In this document: piece after piece, positions 8,282 through 16,881 of the stretch
How the letters are laid out: each line of letters opens with the position of its first letter
Position numbering within the stretch: position 1 is the first letter of the stretch
Source of the DNA: JANNMJ01 sp031425525
GTDB taxonomy: Bacteria > Bacteroidota > Bacteroidia > Cytophagales > Hymenobacteraceae
Direction of reading: 5' to 3'
DNA length: 64,000 bases
NCBI GenBank assembly: GCA_031425525.1
Contig: JANPJM010000026.1
Location: 1 to 64,000 of the forward strand
The notes under the pieces: model-generated
Told to the model about the DNA's origin: nothing
Databases searched by the model: none
Seen by the model: the letters and a program-made list of their open reading frames with translations, nothing else
Translations under genes and position numbers: made by a program

Positions 8282-9661
8282 ATGCTGCCTTCCGCGCCCG
8301 TGCCTGCTCCGCCGTCGTCTGCTGCGCCGCCCGCGCCACCCGGCTGGTGGGCCGCGTTGCGCGCGCGCCAACGGCGCAACGAGTTGGTGACGCCCGCCGT
8401 AGTTTTTGCGCTCATTTTCTACATCGTGGCGCTGTTTACGGCTCGACGGGCGCTCATTTCGCTCGCGCCGGTGGTGGTGCTGCTGGCGGCGGGCCTCAAC
8501 CAACACCGCGCCGCGGCTTGGCGCGCCTACTGGCGCAACCCCGTGGCGCTGGTGCCGGCCGCCCTCTACGGGTGGCTGCTGCTGAGCGGTTTCATCACGG
8601 AAGATTTGGCCGAATGGCGCCATCAGCTTTTTCGGCAACTACTGCTGCTGGTGGTGCCGCTGGCGCTGGCGCTGGCTCCGCCGCTACCCGCGCGCTTGCT
8701 GGGCCGGGTCGCGGGCTGGTGGCTGGCGATGGGCACGGCGGTGGCGGTGGCTACGCTCACGTACTTTTTTCAGCACCGCGCGGCCGTCGAAGAAAGTATC
8801 TCGCGCAGCAAAACCCTTACGCCGGTTACGGGCGTGGGGCACATTTATTTTGGGGTGATGCTCGCGCTCTGCACCCTCTACGGCCTGGAAATGGCGTGTT
8901 CGGGCCGGTTGGGCAGTGGGCGGTCGGCGCGGCGGTGGCGGTGGGCGGCGGGCGGCGCGGCCGTGATCTGCGCCGCCACGATGCACCTGCTCGCGTACCG
9001 CACGGGGTTGGTGGCGCTCTACGGCGCGCTGGCGGTCACGGTGGTACGCACGCTGATTGGGCGGCGGCAGGTGCTGCTCGGCACCCTGATGGTGGCGGGC
9101 TTGGTGGGGCTGCCGGTGGCGGCGTACTACGGGCTGCCGTCGGTGCGGGCGCGGGTGGCGCAAACCCGCCACGACCTGCTTCGCTTCCGCAGCGGCGCCG
9201 ATATCAACGAATATTCTCTTTCGCAGCGGCTGGCGGCGTGGGCTACGGCCGGCACCCTCGTGCGTGAGCATTGGGGCGTGGGCGTGGGCCAGGCCGATGT
9301 CAAGCATGCCATGGCCGCGCAGTACGCCCGTCGCAGCTTCGGCCTAAGGCCCGAAAACCAGATTTTGCCGCACAACCAATACCTGCAATACTTGCTCGGC
9401 GGGGGCGTGGGTACCCTCGCGTTGCTGCTGGTGCTGTTGCTGCTGCCCACCGTGGCCGGCCCCACCCACGCCGACCCGTTCGTGCGGCATTTTGTGACCG
9501 CCAGTGCCTTTGCGCTCTTCTTCGATTCGATGCTCGAAGTGCAGTACGGCCTGAATCCTTTCATCCTGCATTACGCCGTGTTGGTGGTGGCGCCGTGGCA
9601 ACAATACACGCTGGCCCGACGCTTGCGGGCCTCCCCACAAAACCTCACCCCGCTGGTTTAG
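8282..9661 (+). CDS. O-antigen ligase/polymerase family membrane protein
   Basis: Protein of 459 residues with about ten to twelve hydrophobic segments. The conserved periplasmic end of the Wzy_C/O-antigen ligase domain is visible as NQILPHNQYLQYLLGGG, followed by three membrane segments. The family joins or polymerises undecaprenyl-linked glycans on lipid A core. ATG 8282 is chosen; the frame runs back to 8234, but the extra 16 residues overlap a putative -7 TACCTTCG region upstream. It is third in a row after GT2 and GT9 genes. Ligase versus polymerase cannot be separated from sequence alone. Confidence 0.88.
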   Translation: MLPSAPVPAPPSSAAPPAPPGWWAALRARQRRNELVTPAVVFALIFYIVALFTARRALISLAPVVVLLAAGLNQHRAAAWRAYWRNPVALVPAALYGWLLLSGFITEDLAEWRHQLFRQLLLLVVPLALALAPPLPARLLGRVAGWWLAMGTAVAVATLTYFFQHRAAVEESISRSKTLTPVTGVGHIYFGVMLALCTLYGLEMACSGRLGSGRSARRWRWAAGGAAVICAATMHLLAYRTGLVALYGALAVTVVRTLIGRRQVLLGTLMVAGLVGLPVAAYYGLPSVRARVAQTRHDLLRFRSGADINEYSLSQRLAAWATAGTLVREHWGVGVGQADVKHAMAAQYARRSFGLRPENQILPHNQYLQYLLGGGVGTLALLLVLLLLPTVAGPTHADPFVRHFVTASAFALFFDSMLEVQYGLNPFILHYAVLVVAPWQQYTLARRLRASPQNLTPLV

Positions 9662-9753
9662 GTACAAGGCCCAAACATAGCACTCGACGTCCTTTTGCGC
9701 GTCTGTCCCTTTCCTTTGGGCCGTTTTCTACGCCCGCGCCATTCATCCCCATT

Positions 9754-10407
9754 ATGAGCGACTACCGCGAACGCAACCGCCTGCTCAGTAAAGCCGAAAA
9801 AGACCGTCGCTTCGAGGCCGAGCTGATGCCGGTCATCGATGCCCTCTACAATTTCGCCTTTCGCCTGACCCTCGACGAAGACGACGCTAACGACCTGGTG
9901 CAGGAAACCTACCTGAAGGCGTACCGCTTTTTCGATTATTTCGAGCAGGGCACCAACGCCAAAGCCTGGCTTTTTCGGATTCTCAAGAACTCGTTCATCA
10001 ACGATTTCCGCCGTAAAAGCAAGCAGCCCGCGAAGGTCGATTATTCGGAAATCGAGGGTTATTATAATTCCGAAGACGTGGAAAGCGACGCCGACGCCGG
10101 CGGCTCCACCACCGATATGCGTGCCCAGGTGACGCAGGAACTCATCGGCGACGAGGTGGCGAAGGCACTCAATACGTTGCCCATTGATTTTCGTACCGTC
10201 ATCATTCTCTGCGACTTGGAGGGATTCACGTACGAGGAAATGGCGAAGATTCTCGACATCCCCATCGGTACCGTGCGCTCGCGTCTGCACCGTGCCCGCC
10301 AAAGCCTCAAAGACAAGCTCGGCCGGTACGCCCGCTCGATGGGCTACGGCGAAGAAGGTGTTGAAACGACTGAGTCAGAGGTTGATGCCGACGAAAGTGC
10401 CGGCTAA
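9754..10407 (+). CDS. ECF-type RNA polymerase sigma factor
   Basis: Protein of 217 residues. Sigma region 2 is clear (DALYNFAFRLTLDEDDANDL, KAWLFRILKNSFINDFRRK), and region 4 has a helix-turn-helix (FTYEEMAKILDIPIGTVRSR). The linker between them is acidic. An ECF factor directs RNA polymerase to a small regulon and is normally held by an anti-sigma factor. The next gene encodes a small protein with an HxxxCxxC motif, consistent with that role. ATG 9754 is chosen; the longer frame back to 9271 overlaps the O-antigen ligase gene in another frame. The signal sensed is unknown. Confidence 0.93.
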   Translation: MSDYRERNRLLSKAEKDRRFEAELMPVIDALYNFAFRLTLDEDDANDLVQETYLKAYRFFDYFEQGTNAKAWLFRILKNSFINDFRRKSKQPAKVDYSEIEGYYNSEDVESDADAGGSTTDMRAQVTQELIGDEVAKALNTLPIDFRTVIILCDLEGFTYEEMAKILDIPIGTVRSRLHRARQSLKDKLGRYARSMGYGEEGVETTESEVDADESAG

Positions 10408-10553
10408 GTGAACTTTATGCCCGCCTTAGGCACGTTTGGGCGGCATCTACCGCGCAGCTTTCACCACCGGCCTTATCGCCCGGAACGGCGGCTGTTATCG
10501 TTCTGGTCTTTTTTTATTTCCCCCATTTCTTCCACCGCTCATTTGACCACCCG

Positions 10554-10862
10554 ATGAATACGATTGACCACGGCCCCCGCGATTCGGCGGCTGCCGCGCC
10601 CCAGGAAGCCGCTTCCACAGCGGAGACTGATTGCGAGAAGCTCGCCGACGTACTCGACCATGTAGAGGCCGGCGAAGCCAGTGCCGATGAGTTGGAATAT
10701 TTAATCGACCACGCCCAGGATTGTTCCCCTTGCTTTTCGACTATCGATAAACAACGACTCTTTATTGCCTTTCTGCAAGGTAACGTGCAGCAAAAAGGCG
10801 TTCCGGCGAGTCTCGCCAACGCCATCCGGGTCTCCATCGAACACTTCGAAACGGTTCAGTAA
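10554..10862 (+). CDS. Small zinc-binding anti-sigma-like protein
   Basis: Protein of 102 residues, soluble, acidic, without a membrane segment. It contains His53-x3-Cys57-x2-Cys60 (HAQDCSPC), the core of ZAS zinc anti-sigma domains. A helix before it (CEKLADVLDHVEAGEASADE) is similar to anti-sigma helices. It lies 146 bases after the ECF sigma gene on the same strand, which supports a cognate pair. Because there is no membrane part, the sensing domain would be cytoplasmic. Assignment rests on the motif plus neighbourhood. Confidence 0.75.
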   Translation: MNTIDHGPRDSAAAAPQEAASTAETDCEKLADVLDHVEAGEASADELEYLIDHAQDCSPCFSTIDKQRLFIAFLQGNVQQKGVPASLANAIRVSIEHFETVQ

Positions 10863-11006
10863 CGCGCCTAAAATGCCGGAAAGCGCCAAAAAGCGCTAGG
10901 GCACCCCTAGCGGGTAACTACGGCCGAGCGGGTGCCGGGGCCAACGAACGGCCTCGCACCCGGCTCGCCGTGCGCGCAAAAGTCGGCTTTTCCGCGCGCG
11001 CGGCGG

Positions 11007-11014
11007 TAGCTTCG
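11007..11014 (+). promoter_or_regulatory. -7-like element just before gmk ATG
   Basis: TAGCTTCG matches TAnnTTTG at all but one informative base and ends 7 nt before ATG 11022. If functional, transcription would start at or close to the ATG (leaderless). It supports 11022 as the start rather than the later GTG. Confidence 0.4.
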
Positions 11015-11021
11015 TGGCCTG

Positions 11022-11741
11022 ATGCTGCCCTTTGCCTCCGCCCCCGCCCCGCCCGTCGTCGGTGCCCCTGCTTTTTCTGGTTCTGCGGCGCAGTCTGTGG
11101 CCCCTTCTACGGCCCACCCTGCGGTCGTGTTCGCGCCGGTAGCCGACTCGGCCACCAGCCCCGCAACCGGTTTCGTGGGAAAACTCATCGTTTTCTGTGC
11201 CCCGTCGGGGGCGGGCAAAACCACGATTGTGCGCCACCTCGTGGGCCACGACCCGCGCCTAACGTTCAGCATTTCGGCCTGTACCCGCGACAAGCGCGGC
11301 CGGACGGAAGAACACGGCAAAGATTATTATTTTATTACCGTTGAAGAATTCCGCGCGCGCATTGAGCGCGACGAATTCGTGGAGTGGGAGGAAGTGTATG
11401 AGGGCGCCTATTACGGCACCCTTAAAACCGAATTGGAGCGGATTTGGGCCACCGGTCGCCACGCCGTCCTTGACCTCGACGTAAAAGGCGGCTTGAGCGT
11501 AAAACGCTATTTCGGCGACCGCGCGCTGGGCGTATTCGTCAAGCCGCCGTCGCTTGAAGCCCTCGCCGAGCGCCTCACGGCCCGCAACACCGATTCGGCG
11601 TCCAGCATCAGCAGCCGCCTCTACAAAGCCGGTTTCGAGCTGACGTTCGCCGATAAATTCGATGCCGTAGTGGTCAATGACCATCTGCCCGACGCCATTG
11701 CGCAGGCCGAAAAGCTCGTTAATGCGTTTATTTTGGATTGA
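11022..11741 (+). CDS. gmk: Guanylate kinase
   Basis: Protein of 239 residues from ATG 11022, against about 190-210 for the family. Phosphorylates GMP to GDP with ATP. The P-loop APSGAGKTT lies near residue 60. GMP-binding residues lie in SISACTRDKRGRTEEHGKDY (about 85-104), and the lid region follows. The first 50 residues are Ala/Pro/Ser-rich and unlike the family. A GTG at 11175 would give a normal 188-residue enzyme. The -7-like element 7 nt before ATG 11022 is the only evidence for the long form. nadD follows after an inverted repeat. Confidence 0.93.
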   Translation: MLPFASAPAPPVVGAPAFSGSAAQSVAPSTAHPAVVFAPVADSATSPATGFVGKLIVFCAPSGAGKTTIVRHLVGHDPRLTFSISACTRDKRGRTEEHGKDYYFITVEEFRARIERDEFVEWEEVYEGAYYGTLKTELERIWATGRHAVLDLDVKGGLSVKRYFGDRALGVFVKPPSLEALAERLTARNTDSASSISSRLYKAGFELTFADKFDAVVVNDHLPDAIAQAEKLVNAFILD

Positions 11742-11747
11742 GTGATT

Positions 11748-11816
11748 TTGGATTGAGTGATTCGCTCGGCTTACGCAGCACGCAATCACAAATCACAAAT
11801 CACAAATCACTCAATT
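11748..11816. repeat. ATTGAGTGATT inverted repeat upstream of nadD
   Basis: Direct copies of attgagtgatt on the left face the inverted form aatcactcaat on the right, with several aatcacaa repeats between. A related element precedes the WbpP-like gene at 55044-55116, and both contain a gcacgcaa stretch in the middle. It can form a hairpin. It fills the gap between gmk and nadD. Confidence 0.7.
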
Positions 11817-11823
11817 CTTTTTC

Positions 11824-12396
11824 ATGCGCGTCGGCCTGTTCTTCGGCTCGTTCAACCCCATCCACGTCGGGCACCTGATTCTGGCGAACGTGATGGCCCA
11901 ACACACCGACCTCGACGCGGTGTGGCTCGTGGTATCGCCGCATAATCCGCTGAAGGCCGCCGCCACGCTGTTGCCTGCCGCCGAGCGTCTGCAAATGGCC
12001 CGTCTCGCCGTCGAGTACAACGACCGGCTGCACGTCAGCAACGTCGAGTTTGGGTTGCCGCAGCCGTCGTACACCGTCGATACACTCGCGTACCTCGAAA
12101 GCAAATACCCCACGTACCAGTTTGCGCTCCTGCTCGGCGAAGACAACCTGCCGACGCTTCCGAAGTGGAAAAACCACCACGTCATTCTGGAACGCTACCC
12201 GCTGTACGTGTACCCCCGGCCGGGCACGCCTACCTCGCCGCTGCACACGCACCCCGCCGTGCGCCTACTGCCCACGCCGCTGCTCGATATTTCGGCCACG
12301 TACATCCGCCAGTGCGTGCGCGATGGCAAATCGATTCGCTACCTCGTGCCCGATGCGGTGGAGGAGTATATCAGACGTCACGGGTTCTGGCAATGA
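11824..12396 (+). CDS. nadD: Nicotinate-nucleotide adenylyltransferase
   Basis: Protein of 190 residues, normal for NadD. Adenylates nicotinate mononucleotide in NAD synthesis. The nucleotidyltransferase signature GSFNPIHVGHL is at 8-18. The second conserved motif ISATYIR is near 157-163, and the end (VEEYIRRHGFW) is typical. ATG 11824 follows the inverted repeat by a few bases. It is downstream of gmk on the same strand, and both belong to nucleotide metabolism. Confidence 0.95.
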   Translation: MRVGLFFGSFNPIHVGHLILANVMAQHTDLDAVWLVVSPHNPLKAAATLLPAAERLQMARLAVEYNDRLHVSNVEFGLPQPSYTVDTLAYLESKYPTYQFALLLGEDNLPTLPKWKNHHVILERYPLYVYPRPGTPTSPLHTHPAVRLLPTPLLDISATYIRQCVRDGKSIRYLVPDAVEEYIRRHGFWQ

Positions 12397-12399
12397 GCC

Positions 12400-12500
12400 G
12401 GGAGCGTGGCGAGCGCCGTCCTGGCGTCGCGTGAAGGCGACTGTTCGGTAAAATTTTTCTTTGAAGCGGCGCCGGGACGGCGCTCGCCACGTTGCCAATC
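12400..12500. repeat. Imperfect inverted repeat between convergent nadD and namZ
   Basis: cgtggcgagcgccgtcctgg near 12405-12424 is largely complementary to ccgggacggcgctcgccacg near 12472-12491. A smaller hairpin (gtcgcgtgaaggcgac) sits inside. Position between convergent genes suits a bidirectional terminator or an extragenic palindrome. Confidence 0.6.
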
Positions 12501-12509
12501 GCTGGATGG

Positions 12510-13823
12510 CTACTCCGCGTACAGCAAATACCCCGCTCTTCGGGTGCGGTACGCCGCCAGTCCCGGCGCCCACGTCGCGCGGATTTTGGCTTCAGTCAAA
12601 CCCGCTTCAATCTGTTGGCGCAGTTTTTTAGTACCCGCGAGATTGCTGAAAAAGGGATTGAAAAACCGCGCCTTATCCGGTGATTTCTGGTAGAAATCAA
12701 GCAACCAACGCAGCATCAGACCCGGCACGGGCTGCTCAACATCGAGGTTGGGGCCATAACATCGCCGGTTTGCCAGCAGCGGCCTGGCATTGCTGGGGCC
12801 GGGGCGCGGCACGAAAACGTGCGCCGTCGTATCGGGGTACTGCGGGTGGCCAATCTGCTCGAAAGGGCGCCCCGTGCCGCGCCCGACGCTCACCACCGTG
12901 CCCTCGAACAAGCACAGGCTGGGGTAGAGGCGGATGGCGCGCGCCGTGCGCAAATTTGGCGAGGGCGCCACGGGCAATTCCCACGGCGTGCGGTGCGTGT
13001 AGCTTTCAACCGGCACTACCGTTAAGTCGGGCTTGGCGGCGCCGGCCAGCCAGCCTTCGCCGATCATCATCCGCGCGGCCTCGCCCAACGTGAGGCCGTG
13101 GACGATAGGCAGCGGGTCGAGGCCGACGAACGAGCGGCAGTCGGGTTCCAGAATGGGGCCGTCGATGTAGTTGCCATTGGGGTTGGGGCGGTCTAGGACG
13201 ACGACTGGCTTACCTTGTTCGGCGCACGCTTCCAACACGTAATGCAGCGTGGAGAGGTAGGTGTAGAACCGCACGCCGACATCCTGCAAATCGAACACGA
13301 CGACATCGACATCGGTCAAATGCGCCGGCAAGGGCTTTTTGGCGGCGCCATAGAGCGAGACGACGGGCACGCCCGTGGCCGTATCCACCGAATCGACGAC
13401 GGTTTTACCCGCGTCTTCCGTCCCCCGGAAACCGTGTTCGGGCGCCAGCACCCGCACCACGTTGACGCCCAGCGCCCGCAGCGTATCGAGCAAGTGGGCC
13501 CGGCCCACGCGCGATGTTTGATTGACCACCAGCGCCACGCGCTTGCCCGCCAGAGCCTGTAGATACTCGGTCAGCCGGGCGGCACCTACTACCGGCGCCA
13601 ATGCGCCCGGCCCCGATGAACCCGGAAGTGGCGTGGGCTGGGCGGTAGGCACCGTGGCGACGGGCGGACGCGGCGCGCGCGGTGGCCCTGCGGTGCTACG
13701 CCGGGTGGGCGCGCATTGGGTCAGGCCAGCGAGCAGACCGAGGGCCAAGAGGCTATTTACCAACGCATGCCAACCACGGCACGCCAAAAACGAGAAATCG
13801 AGAAGAGGAAGCAGACGCCGCAT
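12510..13823 (-). CDS. namZ: DUF1343 lipoprotein, exo-beta-N-acetylmuramidase NamZ-like
   Basis: Protein of 437 residues. A lipoprotein signal is present (LLALGLLAGLTQC), so it should be membrane-anchored outside the cytoplasm. The DUF1343 hallmarks are visible: VALVVNQTSRVG, LAPEHGFRG, VFDLQDVGVRFYTY and VLDRPNPNG. Characterised members release N-acetylmuramic acid from peptidoglycan ends. The start is ATG 13823; the frame continues to 14153 but only as antisense of the permease gene. It is divergent from the permease with 36 bases between starts. A -7-like TACCTTGT lies 6 nt upstream of the ATG. Confidence 0.88.
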   Translation of the reverse strand: MRRLLPLLDFSFLACRGWHALVNSLLALGLLAGLTQCAPTRRSTAGPPRAPRPPVATVPTAQPTPLPGSSGPGALAPVVGAARLTEYLQALAGKRVALVVNQTSRVGRAHLLDTLRALGVNVVRVLAPEHGFRGTEDAGKTVVDSVDTATGVPVVSLYGAAKKPLPAHLTDVDVVVFDLQDVGVRFYTYLSTLHYVLEACAEQGKPVVVLDRPNPNGNYIDGPILEPDCRSFVGLDPLPIVHGLTLGEAARMMIGEGWLAGAAKPDLTVVPVESYTHRTPWELPVAPSPNLRTARAIRLYPSLCLFEGTVVSVGRGTGRPFEQIGHPQYPDTTAHVFVPRPGPSNARPLLANRRCYGPNLDVEQPVPGLMLRWLLDFYQKSPDKARFFNPFFSNLAGTKKLRQQIEAGLTEAKIRATWAPGLAAYRTRRAGYLLYAE

Positions 13824-13859
13824 TGGGCCACAAGGTAGCCCCTGCCGTAACTTGCCGCC

Positions 13860-15077
13860 GTGAACGTAACTCGCTACCTCGCCGGCAAATTCGACGACAA
13901 CGGTCCTGATTCCTTTTCGGCAACCGTCACGCGCATTGCCATCAGTAGTATCGCGGTGGGGTTGGCGGTCATGATCGTCTCTTTTGCCATTCTGGAAGGC
14001 TTTCGGCACGAGATCGAACGTAAAGTATTTACGTTTGGGGCGCACCTGCACGTCATTCGCTACGACGATAATAATTCGGTCGAGGGCTCGCCGATGCCCG
14101 CCAGTCTCGTGCGCGACGACTTGCAGCGCGCGCCGCAAATCGACCAGATTCACGCCTTTGCACGCAAAACCGCCATCATCAAGACCCGCACCGAGGTGCA
14201 GGGGGTGGTGGTAAAGGGCATCGCCAAAGACTACGTGAAGGCGCCGATGGTGCAGAACTTGGTGGCGGGCCAGTTCATCCGGTTCAACGAAGACGGCACG
14301 CCGTCGGATGATGTGCTGATTTCGCAGAAAATTGCCGATAAGCTAAACTTGTCCGTCGGCGATTCCACGATTTTCTTCTTCATCCAGAACCCGCCGCGTT
14401 TGCGGAAATTTCGGATTCAGGGCATCTACAAAACCGGACTCGACGAGTTCGATGAAGTATTCGTCCTCGGCGACATCAAGCAAATCCGCGACCTCAACGA
14501 TTGGCCGCCCGGCACTGTCGGCGGTTACGAAGTGCTGCTCAAAGACGTGACGCGCCTCGACGCTGTGGCCGATTCGCTGTATAAAAACCTCGCGGCCGAC
14601 GTGGCCGTCGATAAAATCACGAACCAATATTCGCAGCTTTTCGACTGGCTGAAGCTGTTGCAGCGCAACGTAGTCATCTTTTTGGTGCTCATCATCTTCG
14701 TGGCGGCGTTCAATATGATCTCGACGCTGCTGATCATGATGCTCGAACGCACCTCGATGATTGGGCTACTGAAGGCGCTCGGCGCGACGGACGGCCAGAT
14801 TTCGCGCGTGTTTTTCTACAAGGGCATCCCGATTGCCCTCAAAGGGCTGCTGTGGGGCAATATCGTGGGGTTGGGCTTCTGCGCCATTCAGTACTACACG
14901 CACATCCTGCCCCTCGACCCGGAAAATTATTATATGGACACCGTGCCGATTCGCTGGGATTTGATGATTATCCTCGGCCTCAACGGCGCCATTTTGCTCA
15001 CGGCGCTCATCGCGGTGCTGGTACCGACGATTTTCATCGCGCGAATTCGGCCCGTGACGGCGATTAAGTTCGACTAG
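13860..15077 (+). CDS. FtsX-like ABC transporter permease (LolC/LolE type)
   Basis: Protein of 405 residues with four membrane segments: about 24-46, 262-288, 318-345 and 366-392. The large periplasmic domain lies between the first and second, the MacB/LolE arrangement. The N-terminus NVTRYLAGKFDD and the ERTSMIGLLKALGATDGQIS motif after the second segment are characteristic. Such permeases work with a LolD-type ATPase to move lipoproteins to the outer membrane; no ATPase gene is beside it. The start is GTG 13860, with a -7-like TAACTTGC 4-5 nt upstream. Confidence 0.88.
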   Translation: MNVTRYLAGKFDDNGPDSFSATVTRIAISSIAVGLAVMIVSFAILEGFRHEIERKVFTFGAHLHVIRYDDNNSVEGSPMPASLVRDDLQRAPQIDQIHAFARKTAIIKTRTEVQGVVVKGIAKDYVKAPMVQNLVAGQFIRFNEDGTPSDDVLISQKIADKLNLSVGDSTIFFFIQNPPRLRKFRIQGIYKTGLDEFDEVFVLGDIKQIRDLNDWPPGTVGGYEVLLKDVTRLDAVADSLYKNLAADVAVDKITNQYSQLFDWLKLLQRNVVIFLVLIIFVAAFNMISTLLIMMLERTSMIGLLKALGATDGQISRVFFYKGIPIALKGLLWGNIVGLGFCAIQYYTHILPLDPENYYMDTVPIRWDLMIILGLNGAILLTALIAVLVPTIFIARIRPVTAIKFD

Positions 15078-15150
15078 GATGGGGATGGTGAAGGAATTTT
15101 TGGGGATGGGGAAATTTGGTTGAGTTGCCTTTTCTGCACATCCGATTGAT

Positions 15151-15256
15151 CTGTCATTGCGAGGAGGCTTTGCGACGAAGCAATCCGGCGCACGCTACAC
15201 GGTAACGGGCTCTATGGTCGCATTCGCCGGATTGCTTCGCTGCGCGCGCAATGACA
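15151..15256. repeat. GTCATTGCGAGG-type inverted-repeat element
   Basis: The left arm (ctgtcattgcgaggaggc, then gacgaagcaatccggcg) and the right arm (cgccggattgcttcg, then gcgcaatgacag) are inverted copies around a non-conserved centre. This is the widespread bacterial small palindromic element with a gtcattgcgag end. It lies between the permease gene and kmo. A half copy is at 26691-26729. The rest of 15078-15359 holds nothing recognised. Confidence 0.8.
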
Positions 15257-15359
15257 GAACCCGATACATCGTACTGAAGTACGACCCATTTCCGCAAAAA
15301 TCGGCGCCTGTCGACCGCCGAGTGGCAGTGGTGAGACAGACGGTTGAATTTACCGTCAA

Positions 15360-16772
15360 CTATACCCCCACCTCCCGCCGAATCGCTTCCTGCACCTCTG
15401 GCTTGTCGTAATCTTCCGGGGTTTCAATCAGCGGCATTACGCGGCGCATGATTTCCTCTTGGCGGCGGCCGTTGGCGAGCGCCTGATGATAGGGGGTTTC
15501 AGGCGAAAACGTGACCTGAGAGTACAGCGGCAGCCACCACGTGGGGTGGTCGTGGGTGAGGCGGGATTCGATTTTCTTCTGGAGCAGAAAGCGGGGGTCG
15601 GCCACGCGGTCGCGCATTTCCACGAAATTGTCGAGCGCGAGTTGCGCGATGGCGTCGGCGTCGGGCTTGCGCTGCCGCGCAAATTCGGCGATGACTTCGG
15701 CCCAAGCCGCATCGCCGTGGGCGTCGAGCAATTCATTGAAGACGCGACAATCTTCAAACCCCGCATTCATTCCTTGGCCGTAGAACGGCACTACGGCGTG
15801 CGCGGCATCGCCGAGCAGCACGGTGGTGGCGCCGTACGTCCACGGAAAGCACCGCACCGTCACGAGCGAGCCCGTGGGGTTGTGGAAAAAATCGTCCGTT
15901 AGCTCCGGCATCAGCGGCACGGCATCGGGGAAGACGCGGCCGAAAAACTCCTCCACGGCCGCCGGGGTGGTGAGGGTGGCGAACGAATCGGCGCCGTCGT
16001 AGGGAAAAAACAGCGTGCAGGTGAACGAGCCGTCGAGATTCGGCAGCGCAATCATCATATACTGGCCGCGCGGCCAGATATGGAGCGCCTCTTTTTCGAG
16101 CGCCCACGTGCCGTTGGCGCCCGGCGCGATGGTCAGTTCCTTGTACCCGTAATCGAGGTAATCCTGGGAATAATCGAAGCGGTCGGTACGGGTCATCGCG
16201 GTACGGATGGCCGAAAACGCGCCATCGGTGCCAATCAGGCGTTCGGCGGGTACCTCGTAGACGCGGCCGGTCGGCAGGTCGCGCAACTCCAGCGTAGCGG
16301 TGGGCAACTCGACGTGCTGGCAAAGCTGCTCGAAGTGTAAGTTGATGCCAGGCGTGCGGTCGCAGAGGTCGAGGAGAGTTTGGTTGAGCCCCCCCCGGCT
16401 CACCGACCAAATGGCCTCCGTGCCCGTCAGGCCGTACGCTTGCGGCGTGAGCGTGCCGTCGAGGGCGTGCATCACACGGCGGTACATCGGGATGGCGACC
16501 GCCCGAATCTGGTCGCCGATGCCCACCCCTTCCAGCGCCCGCCACCCCCGGTCTGAGAGGGCCAGATTGATCGAGCGCCCGCCCGCCGCGCCCGCCCGGC
16601 GCATATCGGGCCGCCGCTCATATACCTCGACGGAGTAGCCGCGCCGCGCCAGATACAACGCCAGCAGCGAGCCCACGAGGCCGGCGCCCATCAGCGTAAT
16701 CGGCGGCAGGGCCGCGTGGGAAGCAGAATCTTGGGCCGAAGAAGCCGAATGAGCCGTTGGTTCAGCAGACAT
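15360..16772 (-). CDS. kmo: Kynurenine 3-monooxygenase
   Basis: Protein of 470 residues. FAD- and NADPH-dependent hydroxylation of L-kynurenine to 3-hydroxykynurenine in tryptophan degradation or the kynurenine route to quinolinate. The dinucleotide-binding motif GAGLVGSLLALYLARRG is near 30-46. GGRSINLALSDRG follows, and the FAD ribityl region GDAAHAVVPFYGQGMNAGFE is present. The C-terminal region has aromatic hydrophobic stretches (HPTWWLPLYSQVTFS), as in membrane-associated KMOs. Residues 1-20 are a low-complexity extension. No other kynurenine-pathway gene is nearby. A -7-like TAGCTTTA lies about 33 bases upstream. Confidence 0.93.
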   Translation of the reverse strand: MSAEPTAHSASSAQDSASHAALPPITLMGAGLVGSLLALYLARRGYSVEVYERRPDMRRAGAAGGRSINLALSDRGWRALEGVGIGDQIRAVAIPMYRRVMHALDGTLTPQAYGLTGTEAIWSVSRGGLNQTLLDLCDRTPGINLHFEQLCQHVELPTATLELRDLPTGRVYEVPAERLIGTDGAFSAIRTAMTRTDRFDYSQDYLDYGYKELTIAPGANGTWALEKEALHIWPRGQYMMIALPNLDGSFTCTLFFPYDGADSFATLTTPAAVEEFFGRVFPDAVPLMPELTDDFFHNPTGSLVTVRCFPWTYGATTVLLGDAAHAVVPFYGQGMNAGFEDCRVFNELLDAHGDAAWAEVIAEFARQRKPDADAIAQLALDNFVEMRDRVADPRFLLQKKIESRLTHDHPTWWLPLYSQVTFSPETPYHQALANGRRQEEIMRRVMPLIETPEDYDKPEVQEAIRREVGV

Positions 16773-16881
16773 ACAAAAAGGGTGATTGGCGCGCGCTAAG
16801 GGCGTAAAGCTACGCGGTAAGCCGCGAGCCCGGCCCGTTGTTTCAGCATGTGGTTCGGCTTGCGCGGCGTTACCTTGCAGG

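Noticed and set aside
7735..9267. 510-residue plus-strand ORF across GT9 and O-antigen ligase genes
   Set aside because: Overlaps two recognised genes in another frame; Arg/Ala/Gly-rich composition typical of high-GC shadows.
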